Source of the DNA: Paralvinella palmiformis
Taxonomy: Eukaryota > Annelida > Polychaeta > Terebellida > Alvinellidae
Assembly: GCA_025642065.1 (NCBI GenBank)
Contig: JAODUP010000717.1
Location: 168,501-232,500 of the forward strand
Direction: 5' to 3'
DNA length: 64,000 nt
Every line of letters begins with the position of its first letter. Positions within the stretch are counted from its first letter, which is position 1. The position numbers and the translations under genes were made by a program. Shown one piece after another: positions 34,300 to 47,429 of this stretch. The notes beneath the pieces were generated by a model that made no database searches, was not told the DNA's origin, and was given only the letters and a program-made list of their open reading frames with translations.

Positions 34300-34900
34300 A
34301 TAATCCAAGATTCGGGCTGATTAGTCGAATATCTAGTTCTCAACTAGCTATGATTGAACGAAAACGTTGATTGGTCAACCACCTGCCACGTGACCGCGCA
34401 ACCGACTGGCGAATCGATCTTTTGAAGACGGTCGTGTTTAGCTGCGCGGGGACAAATGACAAATCGATAGCGAAAACAGATGGAAGGGGACGTGACCTGA
34501 TGTACCGAGTCCGATCGGCCGTTAGTCAGTCGAGTGGCCGGAAGATTCACCCCGATCTCGTCGAACTCCACTGACCACCATACGTGGCTCTCACGCGGCA
34601 ACATACCCAACCGCCTTGATGTCGGACGGTGAGAGACTCCAACAGCTCCGAATCCACAAGTACGCCGACTCGTAGGCTCAAAGCAGCCGAGTGTGAACAT
34701 TCGCCGAAAATCACCCCCCCCCACGTCAAAGACTTCAAAGGCACGGGGAGTGGGGGGAGTTTCCGGTACAAAGACCGTGCCGTTTCTGAGCGTGACTGAT
34801 GAACTATGAAACAAATCGTTAATGGATGCGAATAAACACGCGAATAGTCGGAAAATCGGACCAAAGGTAAATCAGTGAGAGAGCCCCCTTTGTGTTTTTC
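34300..34900. other. CpG-rich island with a long chance-like frame
   Basis: A 156-codon minus-strand frame (34814-34344) overlaps other long frames in the same DNA, as expected of CpG-rich sequence. No domain seen. Confidence 0.35.
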
Positions 34901-35176
34901 GAGGAATTATCGGAGTACGAGCTGTAAATGGCGTTTTCTATCTTCCTCTCTTTCTCTCTCCCTCTCAGCAAATAAAATAGTTTCGAGGTAGAACTGCATG
35001 ACGATCACAAATTGGTGGCCATTATGTTGAGAACATGTCTATCAAAGACTTCCAAGAGATCGCCATTTTACTCGTAATGTAGGCAAGTGGGTACGTACAC
35101 ACGCGAGTTGTAATTGAATGCTTTATTGGTAATTGAACCACTTTGCATTTAATACCTATCGAATTAAAACCAATAG

Positions 35177-35229
<53 letters not shown>

Positions 35230-35515
35230 TTAATCTTGTATAATAAGGTAATATGTATATTACCATTATTCAGGTAAAACGTCTATTGCTAACTGATTGC
35301 CTAGTCCAGTAACTAACACCATCATATTTCCATTGTACACAATAAAGCTTTATATCTACCGATAATATAAGCAGGTAACCCTCGATGTTGTATCTTCTGT
35401 ATCCGTAACACATATAGAAGGAGGTGTAAAATTTAACAGGACCAAATAGGATACTGGTTTTTAATTAAATCCAAATCAAATATAAAAAAATATAAATGTC
35501 ATAATATCGGTTGAT

Positions 35516-35696
35516 GATGATGATTTACGGCCACTTTTGTGCACATGGTAGGCTAAATGGGCCGAGTGACCTCCAAAGTTAATGAAGCGAAGTCAAAGAT
35601 GAAGCATCCTTCAGATATGCCCACACCGAGATTCGAACTCAGGTGGTGGTGATCTGTGGTCCAACGCGCTACCAGTTAGACCACGGGTGCGTTTCT
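35516..35696 (-). mobile_element. tRNA-derived SINE, family A, with target-site duplication
   Basis: Full-length copy flanked by TAATATCGGTTGAT (35502-35515) and TAATATTGGTTGAT (35697-35710), 14 bp with one mismatch. The B box is GAGATTCGAACTC on the + strand. Confidence 0.9.
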
Positions 35697-36234
35697 AATA
35701 TTGGTTGATCAGTTGATAGTTTCAGTGTCTGCCAAAGAATAAAGCAAATATGTGACTACCATTCAAGCTACATTCTGGATATCGGTGTGTCATTGATGCA
35801 CTTCTCTGGGATAATTTTATTAGATTCAAAACTCCCAAGTTTTATTTCTTTCTCTCGCCAATTTAGAATGTGTTATGGCGTTGCTCTTTTTCAACATTAA
35901 ATATGAGAAAGTAAGATTTTAAAATTGCCAGCAGTTCAGGGTTTTCCCCTTCATTTTAAATCCATCCAGCTGCGTGCATTTAAACACCAATTCGTTAATA
36001 TCAGATTCCGGAACACCCTGACAGATGACAGATCGAACGTGATCCAAAATAGCTATTGATTCTTTAGTCTGGTAACGTTAGAAACCGATTTTACATAGGG
36101 ACATGTAAGTATTCGGCACTTATCAGTATCATTTGGGGCTTCGCTTCCTAGATTAGCTTAGCGAAACTTGCCAATGCATATGACACTCAGATATGTAAAC
36201 AGTATCACCAATCAATTTGTTGTGCTATGGCCTC

Positions 36235-36560
36235 ACAGCCATGATAGTGCAGTTAGTTAGAGCGTAGTACTCAGAGTCGAAGTGTCGCGGGTTCGAGGCT
36301 CCGGGAGCTGCAATGCTGTCATGTTGGAGACTGGTTCACGCATCCATAAAATAAGAACCTGACAGGACGTGATGGCTATGTGTTTTGAGTAACGCTTTGC
36401 GCCCTTATTGGCAGCATGCGTCGTATGCTCCCTTGGGAGTTGAGATGTGTGCCGGGAGGAAACAGGCCCGAGTCATGGATAATAATATTGTACAGCGCGT
36501 CAGAACAGGGTTACCTGGTTCTGGCGCTATAGAAACATGCATTATTATATTACAACGAAT
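36235..36560 (+). mobile_element. tRNA-derived SINE, family B
   Basis: A tRNA-like head with A-box region AGTGCAGTTAGTTAGAGCG and B box GCGGGTTCGAGGCTC (36287-36301) is followed by a long body. It ends in GGCGCTATAGAAACATGCATTATTAT, cited here in part as GGCGCTATAGAAACATGC. A similar tail (AGGGCGCTATATAAATGTCA) stands alone near 8850-8872. Confidence 0.65.
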
Positions 36561-36780
36561 TACGTGTCTGATAACAGTCTCAAGCTGAATGGAACCAAGA
36601 TCGAATGTCTTCTGCGAGATGATAGGCCACATGATCTCAACAAAATAGTCATTACGTCTTTTCCGATATGGGACTGAATCGTAACCAAATCGTTCGCGGC
36701 TAAGAACCTTGTTACGATATTAGACTACAACCGTAGGTATTATGGTACATGTAAATAACCTTAATAAGCAGTATACCCAA
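36560..36780 (+). mobile_element. Small decayed LINE RT piece
   Basis: Near 36570-36620 the sequence reads N-S-L-K-L-N-G-T-K-I-E-C-L-L, the RT motif found after the YxDD region in CR1/Jockey-type LINEs. A possible A-A-K-N-L-V-T-I-L-D follows near 36695. It lies directly after a SINE and is too decayed to classify. Confidence 0.45.
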
Positions 36781-37249
36781 AACTCCTTTACAGAAAAGAA
36801 TTCGACCATATGTCTACCTGTTGGAAGATGGCTACAGTCACGATGGCGTGCACAATCATCTTCCCAGACTGCGTCAATAGTTTTCTGTGTGGGCTTTCTG
36901 AGGTACTTTATAATAAGTCTGGTCCAAAATGAGGAGAGCCATCGGTAAATGTGAGCACATTACTCCCATCCTGACGAGTTAAATTGTTCGTCCACAAAAC
37001 AGAGGAGAGGGTGCAAGATCAGTCCTTTCTCATACAAACCTATAAATAGATCCTCGCCAGTGTGTAAGCCGAACACGGAGGGAAATTTAAAGGGCTTCAT
37101 GTAGAACAGTGTTCTAGGAAAAACGGCACAATGGTGAAAGCATTCATGCCTCCAACACTGTAATATTCTACCGAAAGATGTTACTGCATGTGACACAATT
37201 GAAGATTTTAAACTTCAAGTTTTTAGTCAACGATTTTTATATTTTAGTG

Positions 37250-39811
37250 ATTTACACAAATTGTATTCTATTTCTTACTGCTTCCATTTTATTGTAAAAT
37301 TGTTAGGATTTACACATTATTATTAGTGAATAAATTATTACTATTATTAAAACATACACCAACAAGAAAAAAGGCAATATTGTTGTTTGACAATCTAATA
37401 TATCAGAGTATCCACAGAATTAAAAAAAATTAAATTCCCTGTATTTGCCCCATCTTATTTAACATATTTTCCTGCGTATTGTACAAAAATTTCATTTTAG
37501 TAACACAACCTCTATCCACCCCATATGCTATAAATTTGGAACGAAGGCATAAATATTCTTTGTTTTCCCTTTATTTTTCCAAATTTTAAAATTCCCCGCC
37601 TCATTTTCCCTGTGTTGTGGGTACTCTGGATATACAAAACATGAGAGCTTAAATGAGCCATGAAAGATCATATAGCAGAAATGTGAAAAAGATTATTGAA
37701 GATCCTTCAAACTTAGCCACGAAGTCAATCTCCTACTTTAGAAGACTTCGTTTAATAACCAACTTGCCAGTTTTCTGATTTGGAAAAGTCCCTTAGTAAC
37801 GTGAACATCCAACAAATTGTATAACATTTCTGGAATGTATTTAATCTTGACTCTTTCTACAAAGCAGATAAACCCTTAATTAATCATCTGGACTATTACC
37901 TGTACCGATAAAATACATGCATGTAAGAAACAAACAAAATTATCGCTAAAATTTAACCTCTTCTCAAATTTTTCCTCGTGTCAAACAAAATCTCTGACTG
38001 GAATTTCAATAATATACATCAATATTAAAAATAGGTTTCTTGAGAAATATTGCACACGAAATAAACAATTCATGAACATAACACTGATATTTAGTTTTTT
38101 CACTGCATGCCACAAGCAAGACAAATTTGTAATGACAAACAATGATAAACAACATTGTGTAGAAAATAAAACATAAAATTTACTTTGTGTTAATTAATAT
38201 AGCTGACTTGGCTATAGCCATACAAAACAAGCAGTCAGTAATAAATCACATTCATACATTTTACAATAATATTTCCTCTTCCCACAGACATGTACAATCT
38301 TGTAATATATCCACCTCCTTGGAAGTTTATGTATAATTTCTAACTTTTATTTTATTCTATCGTCTCCGATACAAAACAGACGTTTACTGGCAAGTTCGCC
38401 ACCGAGCAGATGAATGATCAAAAGCAAGGTGACGAATTCGAACAAGGATGTTCTGCACTACTACGTAGCCACCAAGCCCCACATAGGCTATAGACAGCAT
38501 ACCAAGACATATCATTACATACACGACACGTAGGAGAACCCATACCATAAGAAAGAATATAAATTATGCGACATAAATAGAACCATTCTGGGATATATAA
38601 TGATTTGGTATTCCATAGCCACTTACTGGTATGGAATGCCATTTTATTAAATTAACTAAATCCTATTATTTAGGGTACAGTTGACAAAACAATAAGGACC
38701 CCCCATTAAGTTTAATTTCCACACCCACAGCTCCATTTAACATTTCACACAAGGGCCTAATTTTTCAAGAAGCACACTAAACCTTCATTATGATGCTACT
38801 TTACAATCTAAAACACTTCAGATGGCTTACTTAAGTAACGTAAACATCACTATCATCACTACAATAGGATTTTCTTTTCTTTTGTATCACCTGTCAATTT
38901 GCAACGAACATCTGCAGTGACAAATGAAATTTTGATAGATCACATAAAATAAACTTTCAGAAGAGAAAATTAAATATCCACTTTCTAACAGGCTAAAGAA
39001 ATAGAAACGGTTAGAGTCTGTTTGTATATCTGTAGAATGGATCACGTCATAAGGAGAGATATTTCTAGACAGAGGATCAGACATTAGTCAGAAATGTAGC
39101 GGTTATCATCCAACTTACAGATCCGCAAAGCAAACTATAAAAATTGCCAATCAGGAAATCCTCGTCTAGGAAAGGTTTTGAAAACTGGGTATCTTAGACA
39201 GGCTTTCAAGAGGATGTTTGTTTGTATAAGAATAGTTAATGGGTACTATAATAAAGAACAATATATCTAATATAAATAATGCTGTCCCTCAAATAACAAT
39301 TATTATCTTCATACAGTTCACTGATCTCAATTGAATTTTTGCCATTTACCTGGATCATTCTTGTTAGAAGCAATAGAAGATCCTTAAACAAATTGTAATT
39401 ATATGACAAACAATTATAAGTAGCAACTTAGATAACTGTGATCTAATTAATGACATTCTATTATAACCGTAATTATTAGCAAGTAGCATCATTATTATTT
39501 TATCATTATAATACATGTCGCGTATTAACATACTTGACGGATGTTATCGTTTGTTTGTTTCATTTTGATAAGTTTTCTTGGAAGATATTCCAACATTCTT
39601 GCCCCAGCTCAGCATGCACAGAAATATGTAGCATACACCATCCAGGGAATTATATTATGATATACACAAACTTGGTGATGACTAACACGTGACTAGTATC
39701 CATTTTAAATATAACCGTGGAGATATGCCTCAAACTGTTGTACACATGATGCCCACAAACAGCGTGTACAGAATGCAGTATATATATTTTAATGAACATT
39801 GTACTAGCACT
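37250..39811. other. AT-rich, CpG-poor DNA downstream of mif4gd
   Basis: No exon or transposon recognised. Probably holds the mif4gd 3' UTR in its upper part; AATAAA-type signals are too common to choose one. Confidence 0.45.
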
Positions 39812-40027
39812 TCACATTTGGAAATAAAGTCGCTTTGCCTCATCGCTGAGGTTAAAGCCGGAGGCGTACATTTCGATGAGTGGTAGCAGGAGTCTCTGAG
39901 TCGGTGTATCTGTGTTCGCCGAGAGGAAGGCATCACGTATGGCATCCATCAGTTCTTCTATATCAGTGGAACTAGCCCGACTGATGCTTGATCCATGGTC
40001 ACAGAACAACGAACACAGCAAGTCTAC
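39812..40027 (-). CDS. mif4gd: mif4gd terminal coding exon
   Basis: The acceptor GATCATCAG precedes 40027. It is 71 codons plus TGA (39814-39812). V-D-L-L-C-S-L-F continues the domain, and L-L-L-P-L-I-E-M-Y-A-S-G-F then S-D-E-A-K-R-L-Y-F matches the final helix and tail of MIF4GD. The 3' UTR end was not determined. Confidence 0.82.
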   Translation of the reverse strand, partial: VDLLCSLFCDHGSSISRASSTDIEELMDAIRDAFLSANTDTPTQRLLLPLIEMYASGFNLSDEAKRLYFQM

Positions 40028-43000
40028 CTGATGATCGTATAAAACAAAATATGATGAGATGTATAAATTGATGAATCTATGTTGTTTTTACAGCTGCTAT
40101 TATGGGGAAAAACTCATTACAAAACAATATATGTGATCCATGAAATACTCAGATTGTGATTTTGAGACAATACTCTATGAAATGAGAGAAATCATATATA
40201 ACAAATTATACCCTCGACTTGATACACAATTTTTCAGTCTTACCAGTCATTATTTTGTTATACAGTCAGTAATGTACAGTTTTATTCAAAGAATTTTTAT
40301 AAATTATAGAAGATTGTGAAATAATAAATTTTTATAATTTATTAAAGGTCGTGAAATAATTATGTTTGAAACATGATTGATCATGAACATATCTCCACTT
40401 AGAAGCCTCTAATTGGAAATATTCCAACTTGCCAGAAAATGTAGCTATGTGTTATGACACTGTAACCAACTGATTGATAGAGTGCTTCGCTTAGCCTCAG
40501 TAGCTCACATTTGGGACTCATTGCCATGTGGTTACTATCAGATATTATGGTAATTTAGAAAACACTTGAAATAAATATGTGTTTATGGTGATACAACAAT
40601 TAACATATGATTAGCTTCATTATCAAAAGGAGTAACTTGATCGAATAGAAATCATGTTTACACATTCATTCTAATGCTATAATGAGATGCATAATAAAAA
40701 ATACTTAAAGTACCATCCCATTGTGCAGTATACTGTGACATACAGAGTTCACCCTTTATTATTATTAATATATCATACACACATACACACAACACACACA
40801 CACACACACACAGCATTTCTCTCTAACATTCACCAGAGATCAGATTCCATACCTCATCAAAGTTACTGACACAAGGCGTTTTTGTTAGTTGTATCATCAT
40901 GTTGATCATCAGATCTCTAAAGGCCACTATGGTGATGCTTCTCTCAACACAAACCTTCTTATAAATCTCTGCAATAAATCTACAATAGAAGATCCAGGAC
41001 CGGACACTGACATTTCTCACATTGTGCCAGTCTTTTAACAACAACTGACACGTGTTGATTAGACTGATCCTGAACGAGTACTTTGGCAGAGAGACGTAGG
41101 ACTGTTGCTCATATTCGTGCTGCAAAAGATGGATGTCATTCAAAATTACAATTGGATCCACTGATCTTGACACCAATTTATTGTATCAGTGAAGATAACA
41201 AATAATAAATTCATTGTTAAAATACTTGCAACTTTGCTGGCTGTGTGAAGGTTTTTAATTTTTTTAAATTATCTTAATGTTGGAATGGCAGACAGATTGC
41301 TATGTTGCAAACCTGCCCTTCGATTTGTCCCAATGGCAATATATATGCCTGGTGTGAGGGATGCGAAGGCTAAACAAAGCACTCATTCACTCCCTCACAT
41401 ACTTGGTTTTGGATTCTTAAACACCATACTGAGCAGATGAAATTGTTACAAGAAATATCCATTCTACTGTTATTTTTGGCAGAACACCAGGCTGGAGGTC
41501 AAAATGCATTCTGATTGTCCAAACCAATAATAACGTTCAATTATCAGGTCCCTAACTTGAGGATCGGGGCACTGCACTGCAAGCCTCCAAGTTCAGGCTG
41601 GAATCCCTCTCACATCTATGATTGTGCAATGTTTCCCCTCAGCTATATGACTGAGGTGTAACCAGCCCAAAGCTAAACCAAAAAACTTCACTCACATAAT
41701 AATTCATTATAAAACATTAGTGATTAAACATCAGTGTAAACTACCGTAACTGATAACAAGACTAAAGTGTGATATCTGACAGTATTGGGTTAGTGGATAC
41801 ACTCACCAGGAGTTAAAGAAATTTAAAAAAATGCGCAATGGCTTTTTGCCCTTCAGCAGCTAAGAACATTTTCTAGCCACAAAATAGGATGTTATGTTAG
41901 CTGTGTGACACAGCTTATAGACGAATTTGTAAAGTACCGAGGTCGCAATGTGACCCATGTTTAAGGATTGTAGTTTGGTTTAGGTTTGAGGTACCTATGT
42001 TTGATGGAGCCGTCAATTAGCAATCATACATTTTATCATCTAGAATCAGCACACTCTAGACCATGGTAGTTCTACACTCCACATGGATCTATTGTTATGT
42101 TACAGTTCGGATGGAGCCAGTCATGCCATGTAAATGTAACCAGTATCTTAATCGTATTATTAATGTTGCTCGGTCCATACAGTCAAAGGTAAATTTTAAA
42201 TGGATTTAAAGATCAAGCAAACAATGGATATCCAGCACTACTGTAACAAAGCTGGTAAAATCTTATGCTTGTGTCTGGCTACCGTAAACTCAAAAAGAAT
42301 TGTATGCATTAGCAAACAAGGAATTTCCATTTGAAAGGGCCAATTATTTTTCAGAACATCTACTCTATCATTTGTCTATATGATGTTTTTCATAAATTGC
42401 AGAAAATTGGTATACCCACATCAGTTTTCAGTAATGATATAAGGATAACACTGTTTAAAAGAGACATTTTTTACAATGTTCAGTATACTGATGCACAAGA
42501 AAGACCCATCTGCACAAAGTCAAAAGAAAGATGAATCCCAGATAGGTTATATCTAGCAACAACAACAAGACTTTGGCGGCAATTCCGATTAGTTTGGTGT
42601 CTTGCTCTTAATCAGGATAAAATCTCAATCTGATCCTCATATAATAATAAACCAACCTTGGACCATATATGGCATAATAGAGTTGATGACGTTTTATCAT
42701 GTTTTGCTTCCAGTGGCTGTCAAGGTCGAATAAATTACATATCAGTCCAAAAATAAATGCGTACTGTCAAATAACTTATGTTCTTTTTATGAAAATAAAA
42801 TGTTAACTTCAGATAAAATAATTGACTTTATAAAAAAAATTCTAAATGAAGCAGAAATATACACTGCATTACAATCCATTAGTATGTGCAAAATATTTAA
42901 ATATAATGCAGCAATTTTCAAAGCAGCCTTACTCCACAGACAGCTGACTATTCCAGTCCTCCACATATGACAAATGGAGTTAAAAATCGCTCAACTGAGG

Positions 43001-45230
43001 AGAGTGATTTGCTCTTCGCGAGAGCTGTTTCACCATATGAGGGCTGGGTGCTCTGGCTTCAGCCCCCCTGCAACCTGGCAAAGTTGTAAATGAAGAGTGA
43101 AAACTATCATGTTAAAACTGTTGGGTCTAATCAAACCCAGACTTTTTAATAATATTCTCATCTATTAGCAAGAATTATCTATAGCATAGATGAGGTGAAT
43201 CAAACTGATTTATTTGTAACAAAATTAACATTTTCTGCCATGACCCCAATGTTAAAATATGAGCTTGATTAAATCAGAATGACATTGACCAATTCCTATA
43301 TCTGCAGTGTAACAATTTTCCAAGCAAATAGTAAAATATATCAGAATATAATATTATATACGTAACATACTAATATTAGTTAATTTTTAGTAGGCACATT
43401 TCACTGAATTATTAGCACATTTTCGTTGTGATCATTTCATAGAATGTGCATTTCTTCCACCATGAAGAGCCCCAAAAGAGCTGAAAACTGTTGCATCAAA
43501 AATGAAAACAAGACTGCGACATATTTTGCCTCAAAACAGCAGTAGCTTGGCCGGGCTAGTATTATTATTCATAGCCTGAAGACCAAATCCACAAGCTCTG
43601 GATACCACTTTTTTCTGGCCCTAATTTGTATGTGTATGGTTAATTTGGAGGGGGGGTGCATGAATAATTGTTTTCCTGGAAGTCAATTTAGGCATCTGAT
43701 GGTGTGCAAGAGTGATTGTGCAACTCAGAAATGAAGCCCTGTGAATAATGTGTACACTAACTGACAGTCAAATGAAATATAATTTTGTAAGAATAAATTA
43801 AATCAACAAAAATGCCTAACTAAGGACATGGAGTAGGGTTGCACTGGTTGATTCATACCATATTTAGTCACCTGGTGGAGCCACTAGTTTGTAATTATTA
43901 AATAAAATGGCTGCATATCATATCATCTCAAGCATGCCAATTAAAAATAACCTAGTTGAACTGTTTAACCTTGCCACAGGTCAGATCTAGGACATGTAGC
44001 CATGAGGCATCTGTCAAGGGAAACAAATCCCCCAAAATACCATGAGCTGAATTAAAACACACAACCTTGAGGATTGCAATGCAGTGCTCTAATCTTTATG
44101 TCATCAGAATGCCTTTTGTTAATAGCTGATTTTTTATCTATTCAAAAGAAAACACACATAGTAATCACACTAAACAGCAATAAAATGGATATTAGAAATG
44201 TATGCTCACCCACAGATACATCAATCAATGTATTTTGGGCATAATGTTCAAATCATGTTGGAAATAAACTCAGAAAACTGGGTGATGTTTGGCCTGTTCA
44301 TGAGTCAGCTTTTTATTTCACTAGTTTTACAAATGTGAGCATCATAAGAATTACTTATATTAAACAGCAAGATAAAAGCATACCTCTATAACATGATGGC
44401 ACACTTTAGCTGCTGTAACATAATAATCTGGGTCCCTGCATGACCTTGACACAATGGCATCTACTACCTCTGAAATAAGCCTTGATGGCACACCACCTGG
44501 ATCTGAAAAAATCTGGATCAGTGAAAAGAGAACTAGCCAGCTTCACAGCCATAATTTATGATATTTAGAATAATTGATAATCAACTTAATCATTTATCAT
44601 ATAAGATGATTGATGTTTTACGGCCACTTTTGGGCACCAGTTAGGCTAAATGGGCTGAGCGACCTCCAAAGGTAATGAAGCGAAGTGAAAGACGAAACAA
44701 CCTTCAGATATGTCCACGCCGAGATTCGAACATGGGTGGTAGTGATCTGTGGTCCAACACACTACCGCTAGACCATGGAGGCACCCTCTATCATGTAAGT
44801 CTACCAGACATTCCAAATCAAATTGATTAATTCCAATTCTAAATGTATCAATTCCAATTTTACCTTATTTTTAAATACTACTTCTTAGCATAAGTATATA
44901 CTCTGAGTACCTACTTGGAATACCTAGTAGTTTATATTCCAAGTAGGATTGTCATGGAAGAAATATTTCTGAATTAAAAAATTTAATGGTAAATTAATTT
45001 GTGGATTTAATTTTTTTGTACGAAACTTCAATTCCAAATTTATCAATTCCAATCCCATTTTTTTAAATAATCAATTCCAATTCTGGAATTGACCATCAGT
45101 TCCAATTCGGGAATTGAATTTACCCCATGTCTGAAGTCTACTGTCACTAACCTTCTATCAGTCGCTTGACATTGACTTGTATATGTAGTGGATACCAAGT
45201 TACATCAACATCTGTCCAATTTATATCCAT
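39812..45230 (-). CDS. mif4gd: MIF4G-domain-containing protein (MIF4GD/SLIP1 type), 4 coding exons
   Basis: Coding exons (minus strand) are 45230-45152, 44502-44384, 41119-40853 and 40027-39812. They total 681 nt, 226 aa (human MIF4GD is 222 aa), with matching phases and GT-AG borders. MIF4GD binds stem-loop binding protein and eIF-type factors and supports histone mRNA translation and turnover (family knowledge). Visible landmarks against the human protein: RLIEDPGGV (human LKDPGAV), V-C-H-H-V-I-E (human M-C-Y-A-I-I-Q), W-I-F-Y-C-R-F-I-A-E-I-Y (human W-V-C-Y-V-T-F-I-C-N-I-F), F-D-E-V-D-L-L-C (human E-E-E-V-D-C-L-V), and a C-terminus P-L-I-E-M-Y-A-S-G-F (human L-E-I-I-E-F-R-A-A-G-W). The ATG lies only 6 nt inside its exon, so a leader exon is needed. 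CTIF has a similar domain but is much longer. Confidence 0.85.
40853..41119 (-). CDS. mif4gd: mif4gd exon: core of the MIF4G domain
   Basis: The acceptor ATCTTTTGCAG precedes 41119 and the donor GATGAG|GTATGG follows 40853. It is 89 codons, phase 0 at both ends, from H-E-Y-E-Q-Q to S-N-F-D-E. It contains the W-H-N / S-W-I-F-Y-C-R-F-I-A-E-I-Y segment typical of the family. Confidence 0.85.
41120..44383. other. mif4gd intron with old SINE-like pieces
   Basis: Tail-like segments at about 41290-41400 (GGCTAAACAAAGCACTCATT) and tRNA-like segments near 41565-41690 and 43985-44105 (minus) suggest further decayed SINEs. Otherwise plain CpG-poor DNA. Confidence 0.4.
44384..44502 (-). CDS. mif4gd: mif4gd exon: first helices of the MIF4G domain
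   Basis: The acceptor ATTTTTTCAG precedes 44502 and the donor GAG|GTATGC follows 44384. It encodes DPGGVPSRLISEVVDAIVSR and on to H-V-I-E, the first helix pair of the domain. It ends in phase 0. Confidence 0.82.
44606..44788 (-). mobile_element. tRNA-derived SINE, family A, with target-site duplication
   Basis: Full-length copy flanked by TATCATATAAG (44595-44605) and TATCATGTAAG (44789-44799). It lies in a mif4gd intron, in the same orientation as the gene. Confidence 0.9.
44925..45133. repeat. Dispersed AATTCCAATT-type repeat, copy 1
   Basis: From TAGTTTATATTCCAAGTAGG to GGAATTGAATTTACCCCATG. The second copy is at 45697-45883 in the same orientation. Both copies have several CAATTCCAATT/GGAATTG short inverted motifs, as in the ends of some DNA transposons. 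No transposase is present. Confidence 0.65.
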
Positions 45231-45236
45231 CTGGAT
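45152..45236 (-). CDS. mif4gd: mif4gd exon with start codon
   Basis: The acceptor CTCTTATAG precedes 45236 and the donor GAAG|GTTAGT follows 45152. The exon opens ATCCAG then ATG (45230-45228). The frame is also open upstream of the ATG to the acceptor. It encodes M-D-I-N-W-T-D-V-D through R-L-I-E and the first base of the Asp codon finished in the next exon. Confidence 0.75.
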
Positions 45237-45696
45237 CTATAAGAGAATAACAACAGGATTAGAATGTCCAGCTGTGAGGGTTCCGAATCTGACTACAATC
45301 AATAAACTAGACATTCTTGTATAAATGTAGTATTAATTATCATAATAACTTATAGACATCTAGTCAAATTTATTGCCATGTATTAAAATACTAAAACAAA
45401 TGCATTAGTAATAAATAAATAAATTCCTAAAGATATCATATTGATCTCGCATGGTAAAATGTATAATAAAAACAAATCCATTCAAAGTGTGTTTTGATAA
45501 CATACCAATATTTCACTGCAGACATTTAAACAAACATGGTTTCTTCTAAAGGAACCTGAAAAACTAAAAATAATAATATTAAACCAATAAGACAGCATTA
45601 AAGAAAGTGAAATTTGAGACTATTGAGTTTACTCTATCTAGTTTTCACAAAACAAAGAAGTTCTGAGATAATTGTCCTTTTCATATCTACTCCGAG

Positions 45697-45883
45697 TAGT
45701 TTATATTCCAAGTAGGATTGTCATGGAAGAAATATTACTGAATATTTTTTTTAATGGTAAATCAATTTGTGGATTTAATTTTTTGTAGTAAACTCCAATT
45801 ACAAATTTCAGTTCCATTTTTTAAAACAAGCAATTCAAAAACTCATCAATTCCAATTTCGGAATTGAATTGACCCCATGTTTG
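45697..45883. repeat. Dispersed AATTCCAATT-type repeat, copy 2
   Basis: Partner of 44925-45133, ending GGAATTGAATTGACCCCATG. Both copies lie on either side of the mif4gd start exon. Confidence 0.65.
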
Positions 45884-46584
45884 CTTGTTACCCTACTTGT
45901 TGTTGAAATTTGGGGTAGAGACCTATTGGGCACAGCCACAAACCCTACTTAGCTATCTCGGCACTGGTAGTTATACATAGTCTTTACAAATAAACATGTG
46001 TAATCATTGAAACATAGTGATCAGATTGTGATAATCATAAGTGCAACTGATATAGCTCACATTTTGTGACACCTGTCACATGGAATAAACTGCTCTTGAT
46101 CAAATACAGAGATACATGTAATGGTGCTTAGACAGCTCGGCCCCGGAAAAAATTTAATATATATACACACACAGCGTTTCTCTTGGGTAAAAAGGAGCAC
46201 AAGGAAGTACAGGAAAGTGACCAAGGCATGAAGTTAGTCATGAGAGTCCAACCTATTGCTTTTTGATGCAAAGTATCATACAGCATGTGATTTAATACAA
46301 ATGTTTTCTCATGCTTTTTCACTGAAGGTTTTCATGCTCAGAACATGGCAATACAATAGAAATACAGAATAGATAGCAAAAAAAAAACAGGTATGTGTCA
46401 CTTACTCCCCAAAACAGATTTACATATTATAAATGCCAAAAAATACCTATAAAATTATTATTAAAACAATATCCTGTTGCAGATGGAACAACATAATTTG
46501 TTACTGATTGCTACTGTACATAAATTTATGCAATTAAAAACCGTAATAAGCAAAGTAAACACTGTTGGTGGGTAAGGACATAAA

Positions 46585-46700
46585 CAGGAAGCGGCTTCAA
46601 CAAGGAGCACACCATAATCTAGTTAAGGAACTAAATTTTGATGGGGAGAAATTCCAACAATACTTCAGGTGGACCAGAGAATCTAAAATCCAGTCAAATT
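46585..46700 (+). mobile_element. Harbinger-type transposase scrap
   Basis: H-N-L-V-K-E-L-N-F-D-G-E-K-F-Q-Q-Y-F-R-W-T-R-E-S (46607-46680) matches the N-terminal pattern of PIF/Harbinger (HARBI1-like) transposases (E-L-x-x-D-x-x-x-F-Q-Q-Y-F-R-x-T-x-x-x-F). Nothing of the DDE core follows. It lies within intron 1 of the mif4gd locus, antisense to it. Confidence 0.5.
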
Positions 46701-47382
46701 ATTCGGGAAAAGAATACCCCCGACATCGTATTCTGGATTCCCCCATTCATTTTTTATGCAATCAAAGGACAAATCGTACATAGGCGTAGCATGTGTTATG
46801 TGGCCCACACAGGGTGGCCACTTGGTGGGTTGGGTGGCAATACTATAATTTTATTATTTTCCTGTGATCTTAAGGTACTTTTTTGGTAATTGTTGTTTTC
46901 CCAAATGGATCAATTTTAAAGTTGGTGCCATTTGTAGATGCGGTCCCCTCGTTGGTAAATATTTTGTGTACAATACGTATACACGTGTTTGCTGCTGTCA
47001 GAGGTCTGTTACATTAAGGAAGGTGTCCAATTTTGTTACTGCACAGGGTGACGAAAACTCACACTACTTCACTGAAATCGTATGCAGCATCCGGGGACAT
47101 ATGGAAGCGCATTTGTCCATTTACATGGTTTTTCATTTTTGTGTTGTCCGCATCTAGCACATGTGGAATATTAGCTTAAAATACATCGTTGCTAAATGCA
47201 CAATGTTGTATAGATGTAAGTGAATTTATGGCATCATTTTATACCACTTGCTGACAATGAAACATTGTGAAATAAAAATATTGCGTCAATGAAATAACAA
47301 CAAGGCAACAATTTCAGCGGCGAAGCAGTGCAGAAAATCAGTGAGGCAGGGATGCTTCACTCATTATATATCAGGGGAAACC

Positions 47383-47429
<47 letters not shown>

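Noticed and set aside
34344..34814. 156-codon minus-strand gene
   Set aside because: CpG-rich DNA with several overlapping open frames; no domain and no splice support.
36240..36310. Functional tRNA gene
   Set aside because: The A and B boxes are recognisable, but the cloverleaf stems do not pair well and the sequence continues into a SINE body.
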